Below are positions 7,800 to 15,417 of a stretch of DNA of 64,000 nt, piece by piece. The position numbers and the translations under genes are program-made. The stretch comes from Variovorax sp. 54 (GTDB taxonomy: Bacteria > Pseudomonadota > Gammaproteobacteria > Burkholderiales > Burkholderiaceae_C): positions 2,108,001-2,172,000 of the forward strand of contig NZ_PEFF01000001.1 of assembly GCF_002754375.1 (NCBI RefSeq). Reading direction: 5' to 3'. Every line of letters begins with the position of its first letter. Position 1 is the stretch's first letter. The notes beneath the pieces were generated by a model. That model was not told where the DNA came from and made no database searches. It saw only the letters and a list, made by a program, of their open reading frames with translations.

Positions 7800-8807
7800 T
7801 CAGGCCGGACGGGTGGTGGGCGCGACGGCGCGCGGCAGGCTCTTCTTGTCGAAGGAGCGGATGTTGTCGATCGACAGGCGCACCTTTTCGCCGACCGTGA
7901 GCTTGGTGTAGCGGCGCTCGCCTTCGCGGCTGAGTTCTTTTTGCAGCGCAAAGACCGACTGCGGGCGCGAGAGCGGGTCGAGCGACATGCACCATTCGAC
8001 CACCTCGATGAGGTTGTCGGAATACACGCCGCGCAGGCGCGAGAGCGACAGGCTCAGGCGGTCTTTTTCGATGCGACGCGGCGCGTCGTTGGGCGGATAA
8101 CCCTGCATGCAGGCGTAGATGCAGGCGCCGATGGCGTAGATGTCGGTCCAGGGGCCCATCGACGAATCGCGCCGGTACATCTCGGGGGCGGCGAAGCCGG
8201 GCGTGTACATGGGGCGGATGAAGATGCCTTCTTTGCTGAGCACTTCGCGCGCGGCGCCGAAGTCGATCAGCACGGCGCGGTCGTCGTCGGTGACGAAGAT
8301 GTTGGCGGGCTTGATGTCCAGGTGCAGCATCTTGTACTGGTGGACGATGCGCAGGCCGCGCAGGATTTCGTCGAACAGCGAACGGATGGTCGACTCGCGG
8401 AACACCTTTTGCCGCTTCAGGTCGCGCGCCGTGACCACGAAATCCTGCAGGGTCGCGCCCTCCAGGTAGTTCATGACCATGTAGACGGTTTCGTTCTCGC
8501 GAAAGAAATTGAGCACGCTGACCACCGACGCATGCGAAATTTGCGCGAGCGAGCGGCCTTCTTCGAAAAAGCTCTTGAGCCCCAGGCGGTACAGCGACAG
8601 CTTCTCGGGCGGCACCTGCGGCGCCAGCTCGCCGGGGCCCCGGGTGGCGAGCGACGACGGCAGGTATTCCTTGACGGCCACCTGCTGGCCGTTCGGGTCG
8701 ATCGCGAGGTAGACCACGCCGAAACCGCCTGCTGAAAGCCGGCGAACAACGCGATATCCGCCAATGACCGTATCGGGCAACAGGGGCGTAGGCTTGACCT
8801 TTGACAT
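7800..8807 (-). CDS. Hanks-type serine/threonine protein kinase
   Basis: A 335-residue cytosolic kinase. In order: Gly-rich loop SAGGFGVVY (25-33), Lys46 in VAVKEY, a Glu-rich alphaC segment near 82, catalytic loop HLDIKPAN (162-169, Asp164), DFG (182-184) and APE (207-209). The usual HRD is HLD here, and the adjacent Lys is retained, so it should be active. It has no PASTA repeats and no membrane helix. A short basic tail follows residue 300. It begins the minus-strand operon kinase–phosphatase–rph–rdgB–hemW and is divergent from yicC across 91 bp. Substrates are unknown. Confidence 0.93.
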   Translation of the reverse strand: MSKVKPTPLLPDTVIGGYRVVRRLSAGGFGVVYLAIDPNGQQVAVKEYLPSSLATRGPGELAPQVPPEKLSLYRLGLKSFFEEGRSLAQISHASVVSVLNFFRENETVYMVMNYLEGATLQDFVVTARDLKRQKVFRESTIRSLFDEILRGLRIVHQYKMLHLDIKPANIFVTDDDRAVLIDFGAAREVLSKEGIFIRPMYTPGFAAPEMYRRDSSMGPWTDIYAIGACIYACMQGYPPNDAPRRIEKDRLSLSLSRLRGVYSDNLIEVVEWCMSLDPLSRPQSVFALQKELSREGERRYTKLTVGEKVRLSIDNIRSFDKKSLPRAVAPTTRPA

Positions 8808-8898
8808 AATCCGGGAGTTTCGCCCGAAGGCGATGGTGCGGCAAGCGAACGCTGTACCGACGCCTCGGTGCTTGCAAGCAAAACCACAGTGAGGCGCA

Positions 8899-9822
8899 AT
8901 GCCAGTTTACAGCATGACCGGCTATGCCAGCGGCCAGAACGGCCCCGCAGGCAGCCACTCCGAAGCCGATGCACGGCCCTCCGCCGCGGGCCGACTCGGG
9001 GTCGAAATCCGCTCGGTCAACAGCCGCTTTCTCGACCTCACCTTCAAGCTCCCCGAGGAGCTGCGCCAGCATGAGACCGCGCTGCGCGAGCTGCTCACGG
9101 CCAAGCTCAAGCGCGGCAAGGTCGAGGTGCGCGCGGCCATCGAGAACACGTCCCAGGCGGGCGTGGTCGAGCCCTCCGTCAAGCTGCTTCAGCGGCTGAA
9201 CGGCGTGCAGGACGGCATCCGCGCCTGGCTGCCCGGCGCCCGCGAGCTCAGCGTGGCCGACGTGCTGCGGCTGGCCGGCGGCGACGGTGCCACGCGCGGC
9301 GACTGGGGCCCCGACCTGCTCGACGTGGCAGGCAAGGCCCTGGAGGCCCTGATGTCGGCCCGCCAGCGCGAAGGCGCCCGGCTGGCCAAGATGCTCGAGG
9401 CCCACCTGGCCCAGCTGCGCACCCTGGTGCAGCAGGCTGGCCCGCTGGTGCCGCAGCTGGTCGAACAGCAGCGCAACCGCTTCCTGGAGCGCTGGCAGGA
9501 GGCCATGGGCCTGACCGCCGGCACGGGCGGCACGCTGCCCGAAGCCGCCCAGGACCGCGCCCTGACCGAAGCCACCGCCTTCGCGATCCGCATCGACGTG
9601 GCGGAAGAGCTCACGCGGCTGAATTCGCACCTCGACGAGATCGAGCGGCTGCTCAAGAAGGGCGGCGACATCGGCAAGCGGCTGGATTTCCTGATCCAGG
9701 AACTGCACCGCGAAGCCAACACCCTGGGCTCCAAATCGGCGGCCCTGGAACTCACACGCATCGGCGTGGACATGAAGGTCCTCATCGAGCAGATGCGCGA
9801 GCAGGTGCAGAACATCGAATGA
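8899..9822 (+). CDS. yicC: YicC-family protein
   Basis: A 307-residue protein with the two family blocks: an N-terminal YicC_N domain starting [10 protein letters not shown], with SVNSRFLDL, and a C-terminal DUF1732 domain with [13 protein letters not shown] and [16 protein letters not shown]. The E. coli relative has been linked to RNA turnover as an endoribonuclease; that function here is by family only. A GAGG precedes the ATG. Its stop overlaps the gmk start by four bases, a conserved yicC–gmk arrangement in this group. Confidence 0.93.
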   Translation: MPVYSMTGYASGQNGPAGSHSEADARPSAAGRLGVEIRSVNSRFLDLTFKLPEELRQHETALRELLTAKLKRGKVEVRAAIENTSQAGVVEPSVKLLQRLNGVQDGIRAWLPGARELSVADVLRLAGGDGATRGDWGPDLLDVAGKALEALMSARQREGARLAKMLEAHLAQLRTLVQQAGPLVPQLVEQQRNRFLERWQEAMGLTAGTGGTLPEAAQDRALTEATAFAIRIDVAEELTRLNSHLDEIERLLKKGGDIGKRLDFLIQELHREANTLGSKSAALELTRIGVDMKVLIEQMREQVQNIE

Positions 9823-10457
9823 CGACGAGCCCCCCCATGGACTATCCCGGCAACATCTTCGTGGTCGCCGCGCCCAGCGGCGCTGGCAAATCGAGCCTGG
9901 TCAAGGCGCTCATGGAGCTCGACTCGGCCGTTCAACCCTCGGTGTCCCACACCACTCGCCCCCCGCGCGGGCAGGAAAAACACGGCCGGGAGTACTTTTT
10001 TGCCTCCCCGACCGAGTTCGACGCCCTGATTGCGGCCGACGGCTTCGTGGAATGGGCCCACGTGCACGGCCACCGCTACGGCACGTCGAAGAAGGCGGTC
10101 GAGGAGCGGGTGGCCCTGGGCACCGACGTGATCCTCGAAATCGACTTCCAGGGCGCGCTGCAGATCCGCAAGACCTTTGCCAACGCGGTCATGATCTTCA
10201 TCCTCCCGCCCAGCTGGGAAGAGCTGCGCTCCCGCCTCGAGCGGCGCGGCGAGGACAGCGCCGCAGTGATCGAACTGCGCCTGAAGAACGCGGCCGAAGA
10301 GATGGCCCAGGCCGGAAAATTCGATTTCGTTATAATCAACGAGTTATTTGAGCGCGCACTCTTCGATCTCAAGGCGATCGTCCACGCGCAGAGGCTCCGG
10401 TATTCCGCACAGCGCAGAGCACGTGCCGATACGTTCGCCGCACTGAACATCCCTTGA
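9819..10457 (+). CDS. gmk: Guanylate kinase
   Basis: A 212-residue enzyme that converts GMP plus ATP to GDP plus ADP. The P-loop is [10 protein letters not shown]. Substrate-binding motifs are [11 protein letters not shown] and REYFFAS, and the lid and C-terminal helices include ERRGEDS. The ATG at 9819 overlaps the yicC stop (ATGA). An in-frame ATG at 9837 starts at MDYPGN, where many relatives start, and is an equally likely true start. rpoZ follows 31 bp downstream, so purine supply, RNA polymerase omega and (p)ppGpp synthesis are linked in one cluster. Confidence 0.96.
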   Translation: MTTSPPMDYPGNIFVVAAPSGAGKSSLVKALMELDSAVQPSVSHTTRPPRGQEKHGREYFFASPTEFDALIAADGFVEWAHVHGHRYGTSKKAVEERVALGTDVILEIDFQGALQIRKTFANAVMIFILPPSWEELRSRLERRGEDSAAVIELRLKNAAEEMAQAGKFDFVIINELFERALFDLKAIVHAQRLRYSAQRRARADTFAALNIP

Positions 10458-10488
10458 AATCCCCGCTCACCGACCGAAAGAATTCATC

Positions 10489-10692
10489 ATGGCCCGCATC
10501 ACCGTCGAAGATTGTCTCGTTCAGATCCCGAACCGCTTCCAGCTCGTTCTCGCCGCCACGTACCGTGCGCGCATGCTGAGCCAAGGCCACGCGCCCAAGA
10601 TCGAAAGCAAGAACAAGCCCGCCGTCACGGCCCTGCGCGAAATCGCCGAAGGCAAGATCGGCATCGAAATGCTCAAGAAAGTGCCGGGCTGA
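10489..10692 (+). CDS. rpoZ: RNA polymerase omega subunit
   Basis: A 67-residue protein that starts [10 protein letters not shown], the standard omega start, with [14 protein letters not shown] and [13 protein letters not shown]. It stabilises the assembly of RNA polymerase and forms part of a ppGpp-binding site. It lies between gmk and spoT, as in many proteobacteria. A good intrinsic terminator follows its stop codon. Confidence 0.98.
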   Translation: MARITVEDCLVQIPNRFQLVLAATYRARMLSQGHAPKIESKNKPAVTALREIAEGKIGIEMLKKVPG

Positions 10693-10716
10693 TCTTCTGA
10701 CGCAGCCCTGCAACGA

Positions 10717-10745
10717 AAAGGCACCGCATTGCGGTGCTTTTTTTA
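10717..10745 (+). terminator. Intrinsic terminator after rpoZ
   Basis: GCACCGC at 10721-10727 pairs with GCGGTGC at 10731-10737, followed by a run of seven T. It lies between rpoZ and spoT, so part of the transcript should end here. It also rules out a spoT start at 10729, which would fall inside the hairpin. Confidence 0.88.
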
Positions 10746-10788
10746 CGTCCGGACGCGTCCACAGAGCGGTCACGCTAAAGTGATAGCC

Positions 10789-13032
10789 ATGAGTGCGGTC
10801 GCCAAACCTACGTCCCTCACGCCGAAACCGAGTCCGGCGGCGCTGAACGCGGCCGCCGCGAGTTTTGCCGCGTTGACGGCCCGCCTCGACTACCTGAGCC
10901 CCGAAGACACCGAGCTGGTTCGCCGGGCCTACCGCTTCGCCGACGAAGCCCACCTCGGGCAGCTGCGCAACAGCGGCGAGCCGTACATCACCCACCCCAT
11001 CGCCGTGGCGGCGCAGTGCGCCGAGTGGAAGCTCGACGCGCAGGCGCTCATGGCCGCGCTGTTGCACGACGCCATCGAAGACTGCGGTGTCACCAAGCCG
11101 GAACTCATCGAGCGCTTCGGCGCCCCGGTGGCCGAGCTGGTCGACGGGCTCACCAAGCTCGACAAGCTGCAGTTCAACACGCGCGAAGAAAACCAGGCCG
11201 AGTCCTTCCGCAAGATGCTGCTGGCCATGGCGCGCGATGTGCGCGTCATCCTGGTCAAGCTGGCCGACCGCACGCACAACATGCGCACGCTGGCCGATGC
11301 GCCGCGCGAAAAGTGGGCCCGCATCTCGCGTGAAACGCTGGAAATCTACGCCCCCATTGCGCACCGGCTGGGCCTGAACCAGACCTACCGCGAGCTGCAG
11401 GACCTGTCGTTCCGGCACCTCAAGCCCTGGCGCTACGCCACGCTGGCCAAGGCCGTTGCCAAGGCCCGCGGACGACGACGCGACCTGATCCAGAAGGTGC
11501 AGAAAGAGGTCGAGACGGCCTTCTCCGCCGCCAGCATGACGCTGCGCATCGCGGGGCGCGAGAAAACGCTCTATTCCATCTACCGCAAGATGGAAGAAAA
11601 GCACCTGAGCTTCGCGCAGGTCACCGACATCTACGGCTTCCGGCTCATCGTGCCGAACGTGATCGCCTGCTACACGGGCCTGGGCATCCTGCACCAGATG
11701 TACAAGCCGCTGCCCGGCAAGTTCAAGGACCACATCGCGATCGCCAAGCTCAACGGCTACCAGTCGCTGCACACCACGCTGGTGGGGCCGGCCGGCGTGA
11801 GCGTGGAGTTCCAGCTGCGCACCGAGGCCATGCACGTCGTGGCCGAGTCTGGCGTGGCAGCGCACTGGCTCTACAAGGCCGCCGAACCCAATGCCGCGAG
11901 CAACGACCGGCTGGGCACCAAGTGGCTGCAGTCGCTGCTCGACATCCAGGACGAGACGCGCGACGCCGCCGAGTTCTGGGACCACGTCAAGGTCGACCTG
12001 TTCCCCGATGCCGTCTACGTCTTCACGCCCAAGAGCCAGATCATGGCGCTGCCGCGCGGCGCCACGGTGGTCGACTTTGCGTACGCGATCCACAGCAACA
12101 TCGGCGACCACACCTCGGCCGCGCGCATCAACGGCGACCAGGTGCCGCTGCGCACCGAGCTGAAGAACGGCGACGTGGTCGAAGTGATCACCGCCCCCGT
12201 GTCGACGCCCAACCCCGCGTGGCTGGGCTTCGTGCGCACCGGCCGGGCACGCTCCAAGATCCGCCACTACCTGAAGACCCTGGCGCATGCCGAGTCCGAA
12301 GGCCTGGGCGAAAAGCTGCTGGCCCAGGCGCTGCGCGCCGAAGGCCTCGGCAAGCTGCCCGAGGAAGACGAACAACACCAGGCGCTGTGGGAGAAGCTGC
12401 TGCGCTTCACCGGCAACCGCACCCGCGCCGAGCTGCTGACCGACATCGGCCTGGGCAAGCGCATCGCGAGCATCGTCGCCAAGCGGCTCATGGCGCTGAT
12501 GGCCGAGATCGGCGAGCGCCCTGACGCCCTTCTCCTGAGCCGCGAGCGCTTCACCTCGCACGAGGCCGTGTCGCAAGGCGCTGTGACGCTCGACGGCAGC
12601 GAGAACTCTTCCGTGCGCTTCGCGCAGTGCTGCCGCCCCATTCCCGGCGACCAGATCGTCGGCTACCTCGGGCACGGCGAAGGGCTGGTGGTGCACACCG
12701 ACGACTGCGGCGTGGGCCAGCGCCTGCGCAACAAGGACAGCGAACGCTTCTTCGCGGTTGAATGGGCCGACGAGCCCACACGCGCCTTCGAGACCGGCGT
12801 GGTCATCACCGTGCGCAACGACAAGGGCGTGCTGGCCCGCGTGGCCGCCACCCTGGCCGATGCCGAAGCCGACATCACGCACGTGGAAATGGCCGACGAG
12901 ACCCCGCAGGACTCGACCGACCTGCGCTTCGTGATCGCGGTGCGCGACCGTGCGCACCTTGACGCCGTGCTGCGCGCCGCGCGCCGGACCGCGTCGGTGC
13001 TGACCGCGGCGCGGACGATTCCGGCGCCCTGA
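10789..13032 (+). CDS. spoT: Bifunctional (p)ppGpp synthetase/hydrolase (RSH family)
   Basis: A 747-residue protein from the ATG at 10789 (MSAVAKPTS); the longer frame from 10729 would begin within the rpoZ terminator. Domains in order: HD hydrolase (about 40-200) with His93-Asp94 and Glu97-Asp98 in LLHDAIED; synthetase (about 240-360) with TDIYGFRLIV and GYQSLHTTLVG; TGS (about 400-460, VYVFTPKSQIMALPRG); and a C-terminal ACT domain (about 670-745). Because both the HDxxED residues and the synthetase motifs are intact, it should both make and break (p)ppGpp. It follows rpoZ by about 100 bp and converges with greB 9 bp away. Confidence 0.95.
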   Translation: MSAVAKPTSLTPKPSPAALNAAAASFAALTARLDYLSPEDTELVRRAYRFADEAHLGQLRNSGEPYITHPIAVAAQCAEWKLDAQALMAALLHDAIEDCGVTKPELIERFGAPVAELVDGLTKLDKLQFNTREENQAESFRKMLLAMARDVRVILVKLADRTHNMRTLADAPREKWARISRETLEIYAPIAHRLGLNQTYRELQDLSFRHLKPWRYATLAKAVAKARGRRRDLIQKVQKEVETAFSAASMTLRIAGREKTLYSIYRKMEEKHLSFAQVTDIYGFRLIVPNVIACYTGLGILHQMYKPLPGKFKDHIAIAKLNGYQSLHTTLVGPAGVSVEFQLRTEAMHVVAESGVAAHWLYKAAEPNAASNDRLGTKWLQSLLDIQDETRDAAEFWDHVKVDLFPDAVYVFTPKSQIMALPRGATVVDFAYAIHSNIGDHTSAARINGDQVPLRTELKNGDVVEVITAPVSTPNPAWLGFVRTGRARSKIRHYLKTLAHAESEGLGEKLLAQALRAEGLGKLPEEDEQHQALWEKLLRFTGNRTRAELLTDIGLGKRIASIVAKRLMALMAEIGERPDALLLSRERFTSHEAVSQGAVTLDGSENSSVRFAQCCRPIPGDQIVGYLGHGEGLVVHTDDCGVGQRLRNKDSERFFAVEWADEPTRAFETGVVITVRNDKGVLARVAATLADAEADITHVEMADETPQDSTDLRFVIAVRDRAHLDAVLRAARRTASVLTAARTIPAP

Positions 13033-13041
13033 CCTTCTTCG

Positions 13042-13623
13042 TCAGTTCGCCGGCGTGCGCGGCGCCGGGTAGCTCACCGACAGAATCTCCACCTCGTGCG
13101 CCCCGCCGGGCGTCATGAGCTTCACCACGTCGCCTTCGCGCGCCTTGAGCAACGCGCGTGCGATCGGGGAAATCCAGCTGACCTCCGACTTGGCGCTCTC
13201 GGCCTCGTCGATGCCGAGGATCGTGACGCTGCGCTCCTCGCCGGTCTCGTCGGCATAGCGGACCGTGGCACCGAAGAAGACCTGGTCACGCCCATGGTGT
13301 ACCGAGGGGTCGGTGATCTCCGCGATTTCGAGGCGCTTGCCGAGAAAGCGGATGCGCCGGTCGATCTCGCGCAGGCGCTTCTTGCCGTAGAGGTAGTCGC
13401 CGTTCTCGGAGCGGTCGCCGTTCTTCGCGGCCCAGTGCACGGCCTCAACGACCTTGGGGCGCTCCTCGTCCATCAGCTGCAGCAGTTCGTCGCGCAGGCG
13501 CGCGTAGCCCTCGGGCGTGATGTAGTTCTTGCTGCCGGCCGGCAGCGGGGGCGCCGCGCCGCCTGCGCCGTCATCGTCGTCGTCCGCATCGGCGTCCGAC
13601 TCCTTGGTGAATGCCTTGTTCAA
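13042..13623 (-). CDS. greB: Transcription elongation factor GreB
   Basis: The conserved GreB start NKAFTKES follows a TTG at 13623, with GAAGGG about seven bases upstream, so I take TTG as the start (193 residues). A longer frame from 13740 overlaps the divergent nuclease gene and adds unrelated residues. An acidic insert (a run of about ten Asp/Ala residues, then Gly/Ala/Pro) follows residue 8. The normal GreA/GreB coiled coil starts at YITPEGYARLRDEL and the C-terminal FKBP-like domain ends with VEILSVSY. It stimulates transcript cleavage by stalled RNA polymerase. It converges with spoT, with 9 bp between stop codons. Confidence 0.92.
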   Translation of the reverse strand: MNKAFTKESDADADDDDDGAGGAAPPLPAGSKNYITPEGYARLRDELLQLMDEERPKVVEAVHWAAKNGDRSENGDYLYGKKRLREIDRRIRFLGKRLEIAEITDPSVHHGRDQVFFGATVRYADETGEERSVTILGIDEAESAKSEVSWISPIARALLKAREGDVVKLMTPGGAHEVEILSVSYPAPRTPAN

Positions 13624-13722
13624 TGCAGAGCCCTTCAAATCGGAAATACTGGGCGCCCTTGCCGCGCCCCTACAAGCCGGTGAGTTTGCCGCAACCGCAA
13701 TGCCCAGGAGACAGGAGCCCCT

Positions 13723-14283
13723 GTGATCGCCACCAGACACTTCTCACGCCGCTGCAGCACCTCGGCGAAGCTTCATTTTGGCGTTCTCGCGGCCCTTGCC
13801 GGCGTGCTGTTCGCCCTTCCCTTCAGCACCCACGCCAGAACGCAGACCTGCTTCGTCGTGAGCATCCACAGCGGCGATACCTTGACCGCCCGCTGCGGCG
13901 ACGCGGCCAGTGCCAACGCGTGGCGTCGCGTGCGCCTGCAGGGCATCGAGGCACCAAAGCCCGGGCAACCCTTCGCAGAGCAGGCTCAGCAGAAGATGCA
14001 CGACATGGTCCGTCTCAAGCCGGCAGATGTCGACTGCGACGATCCCACATCTCACGCCCGCGAACGCATCTGTCGTGTGATGGTGACGCCGGACTCGGCA
14101 CCCAACGGCCCGAGGACGCTCGACGCAAGCCTGGCATTGCTGACCGTCGGATTGGCGCGCTGGAAGCCCGCGCAAGCGCAGCGCCTGTCGCCCCAGGAGC
14201 GCGGGCAGTACGAATTCGCAGAGGAAGAAGCAAAAGCCAAGCGGGCCGGCCTCTGGAAAGACGCGCGACCGGTGCACCCTTGA
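13723..14283 (+). CDS. Exported thermonuclease-like (SNase family) protein, altered active site
   Basis: A 186-residue protein with a GTG start preceded by AGGAG motifs. A hydrophobic signal region (about residues 18-42) suggests export. The SNase-like fold shows SGDTLTARCG, VRLQGIEAP, GQPFAEQA, and near the end a YEFAEEEAKAKRAGLW helix. In active SNases the loop after the beta strand reads GIDAPE; here it reads GIEAPK, so the Asp40 equivalent is Glu and the catalytic Glu43 equivalent is Lys. The second active-site arginine region is also divergent (ARERICR). It may be inactive or altered in activity. The gene stands alone, divergent from greB. Confidence 0.82.
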   Translation: MIATRHFSRRCSTSAKLHFGVLAALAGVLFALPFSTHARTQTCFVVSIHSGDTLTARCGDAASANAWRRVRLQGIEAPKPGQPFAEQAQQKMHDMVRLKPADVDCDDPTSHARERICRVMVTPDSAPNGPRTLDASLALLTVGLARWKPAQAQRLSPQERGQYEFAEEEAKAKRAGLWKDARPVHP

Positions 14284-14311
14284 TGCGGGCACGGCGCAAT
14301 GACCGGCCAAA

Positions 14312-14346
14312 GAAAAAGGGTTAGCTCGAAAAACGAGCTAACCCTT
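14312..14346 (-). terminator. Intrinsic terminator of the first tRNA-Arg gene
   Basis: A perfect 13-bp stem (14316-14328 with 14334-14346) has a 5-base loop. On the minus strand it is followed by a T-run (plus-strand A at 14313-14317). It lies just 3' of tRNA-Arg and may also stop plus-strand transcripts from the nuclease gene. Confidence 0.88.
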
Positions 14347-14352
14347 GAAGAG

Positions 14353-14429
14353 TGGTGCGGCTGGCAGGAATTGAACCCACGACCCCTTGGTTCGTAGCCA
14401 AGTACTCTATCCAACTGAGCTACAGCCGC
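14353..14429 (-). tRNA. tRNA-Arg (anticodon ACG), copy 1
   Basis: A 77-nt tRNA with an encoded CCA. The acceptor stem is GCGGCTG paired with CAGCCGC, discriminator A. The anticodon loop is CTACGAA (anticodon on plus-strand bases 14393-14395). The sequence is identical by eye to the copy at 15259-15335. Its own promoter and terminator are both visible. Confidence 0.97.
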
Positions 14430-14439
14430 ACAGCTTTCG

Positions 14440-14467
14440 ATTATAGCGTGTTTTTTCGCGCGCCCAA
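14440..14467 (-). promoter_or_regulatory. Sigma70-type promoter for tRNA-Arg copy 1
   Basis: On the minus strand, TTGGGC (14462-14467) and a perfect TATAAT (14440-14445) are separated by 16 bp. The -10 ends ten bases before the tRNA 5' end, as expected for a tRNA promoter. Confidence 0.7.
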
Positions 14468-14644
14468 ACCTTTGTGATCGAAAGCTGAAAATACGAACGA
14501 TGACAGCCAATCAGAGCGCCTATTCCCGTGCATCTGACCCGCGCCTCTCCAAAGAGGCCCATCCGACCCGGTACACTCCGCCCCGCCCGGAATAGCCTGG
14601 GCCGCCGTAGGCAACACGGCGCCATACCATCCAAGGAATACTGA

Positions 14645-15070
14645 ATGAACCGCATCGAACTGGTCGAGAAGATCGCCACCACCCACAACCTGAGCAAGGC
14701 CGAGGCCGCACGCGTGCTCGAAACGATCACCAGCAGCGTCGTCGCTGCCGTGAAGAAGGGCGACTCGGTCCAGCTGGTCGGCTTCGGTACTTTCAAGCAA
14801 GTCGCACGCGCCGCACGCTCGGGCTTCAACCCCCAAGCCGGCACCAAGATCAAGATCGCCGCCACCAAGGTGCCGAAGTTCGTCGCCGGCGCTGCCTTCA
14901 AGGCCGCCATCGACCCCAAGGCCGCCAAGCGCAAGGCTGAAAAGGCCGCTGCTGCACCCGCTGCCAAGAAGGCCGCCGCTCCGAAGAAGGCAGCTGTCAC
15001 CAAGGCTGCTGTCACGAAGGCCGTCGTCGCCAAGGCTCCCGCCAAGAAGGCCGTCGCCAAGAAGAAGTAA
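14645..15070 (+). CDS. hupB: HU DNA-binding protein with Lys/Ala-rich C-terminal tail
   Basis: A 141-residue protein. Residues 1-90 are a normal HU fold (MNRIELVEKIA, GFGTFKQVARAARSGFNPQAGTK with the DNA-arm region). Residues 91-141 form a tail of Lys, Ala and Pro (repeats like AAKKAAAPKKA and VTKA) like eukaryotic histone H1. It compacts and bends DNA. A classic AAGGAA site precedes the ATG, and a strong terminator follows. The gene is placed between two identical tRNA-Arg genes on the opposite strand. The tail should increase non-specific DNA binding; that is by analogy with other H1-tailed HU proteins. Confidence 0.95.
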   Translation: MNRIELVEKIATTHNLSKAEAARVLETITSSVVAAVKKGDSVQLVGFGTFKQVARAARSGFNPQAGTKIKIAATKVPKFVAGAAFKAAIDPKAAKRKAEKAAAAPAAKKAAAPKKAAVTKAAVTKAVVAKAPAKKAVAKKK

Positions 15071-15130
15071 GACCGACGATGCGACGACAGTTGCACAGGC
15101 CTGGCCTGGCAGTTGTCTGTATCGACGTCA

Positions 15131-15157
15131 AAAAGCCGCCCTCGGGCGGCTTTTTTT
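15131..15157 (+). terminator. Intrinsic terminator after hupB
   Basis: AAAAGCCGCC pairs with GGGCGGCTTTT around a short loop (15131-15154), followed by further T to 15157. The flanking A and T runs allow it to work in both directions. Confidence 0.92.
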
Positions 15158-15216
15158 GTGGGCGCGTGCCGCGCAGCGAATGCGGGCAGCGCAACCCTCT
15201 GTGAGGGCCCCAAACG

Positions 15217-15251
15217 AAAATAGCCTGGAAGAGAAACCCTTCCAGGCTATT
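15217..15251 (-). terminator. Intrinsic terminator of the second tRNA-Arg gene
   Basis: A perfect 13-bp stem (15219-15231 with 15239-15251) has a 7-base loop. The A-run at 15217-15220 gives a T-run on the minus strand, directly 3' of tRNA-Arg copy 2. Confidence 0.85.
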
Positions 15252-15258
15252 CGAGAGA

Positions 15259-15335
15259 TGGTGCGGCTGGCAGGAATTGAACCCACGACCCCTTGGTTCG
15301 TAGCCAAGTACTCTATCCAACTGAGCTACAGCCGC
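15259..15335 (-). tRNA. tRNA-Arg (anticodon ACG), copy 2
   Basis: A 77-nt tRNA with the same sequence as copy 1, including the encoded CCA; the anticodon is on plus-strand bases 15299-15301. A -10-like TAGAAT lies on the minus strand at 15346-15351. The upstream and downstream flanks differ from copy 1, so this is a gene duplication and not an assembly repeat of a longer block. Confidence 0.97.
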
Positions 15336-15417
15336 GCAGCCTTGAATTCTACCCTGCCGAAAGCGCTGTTCCGGCGAGGCCTTCAAAAAAGCTTCACTGC
15401 CTTGTGATGCGACGGCC

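Noticed and set aside
6886..9708. A single 940-codon minus-strand frame covering phosphatase, kinase region and yicC
   Set aside because: Only the last 302 codons match a family (PP2C). The part over 7800-9708 is out of frame with the kinase and antisense to yicC.
10331..10336. A perfect TATAAT inside gmk
   Set aside because: It encodes the conserved VIIN stretch of guanylate kinase and has no -35-like hexamer at the right distance, so it is likely coincidence.
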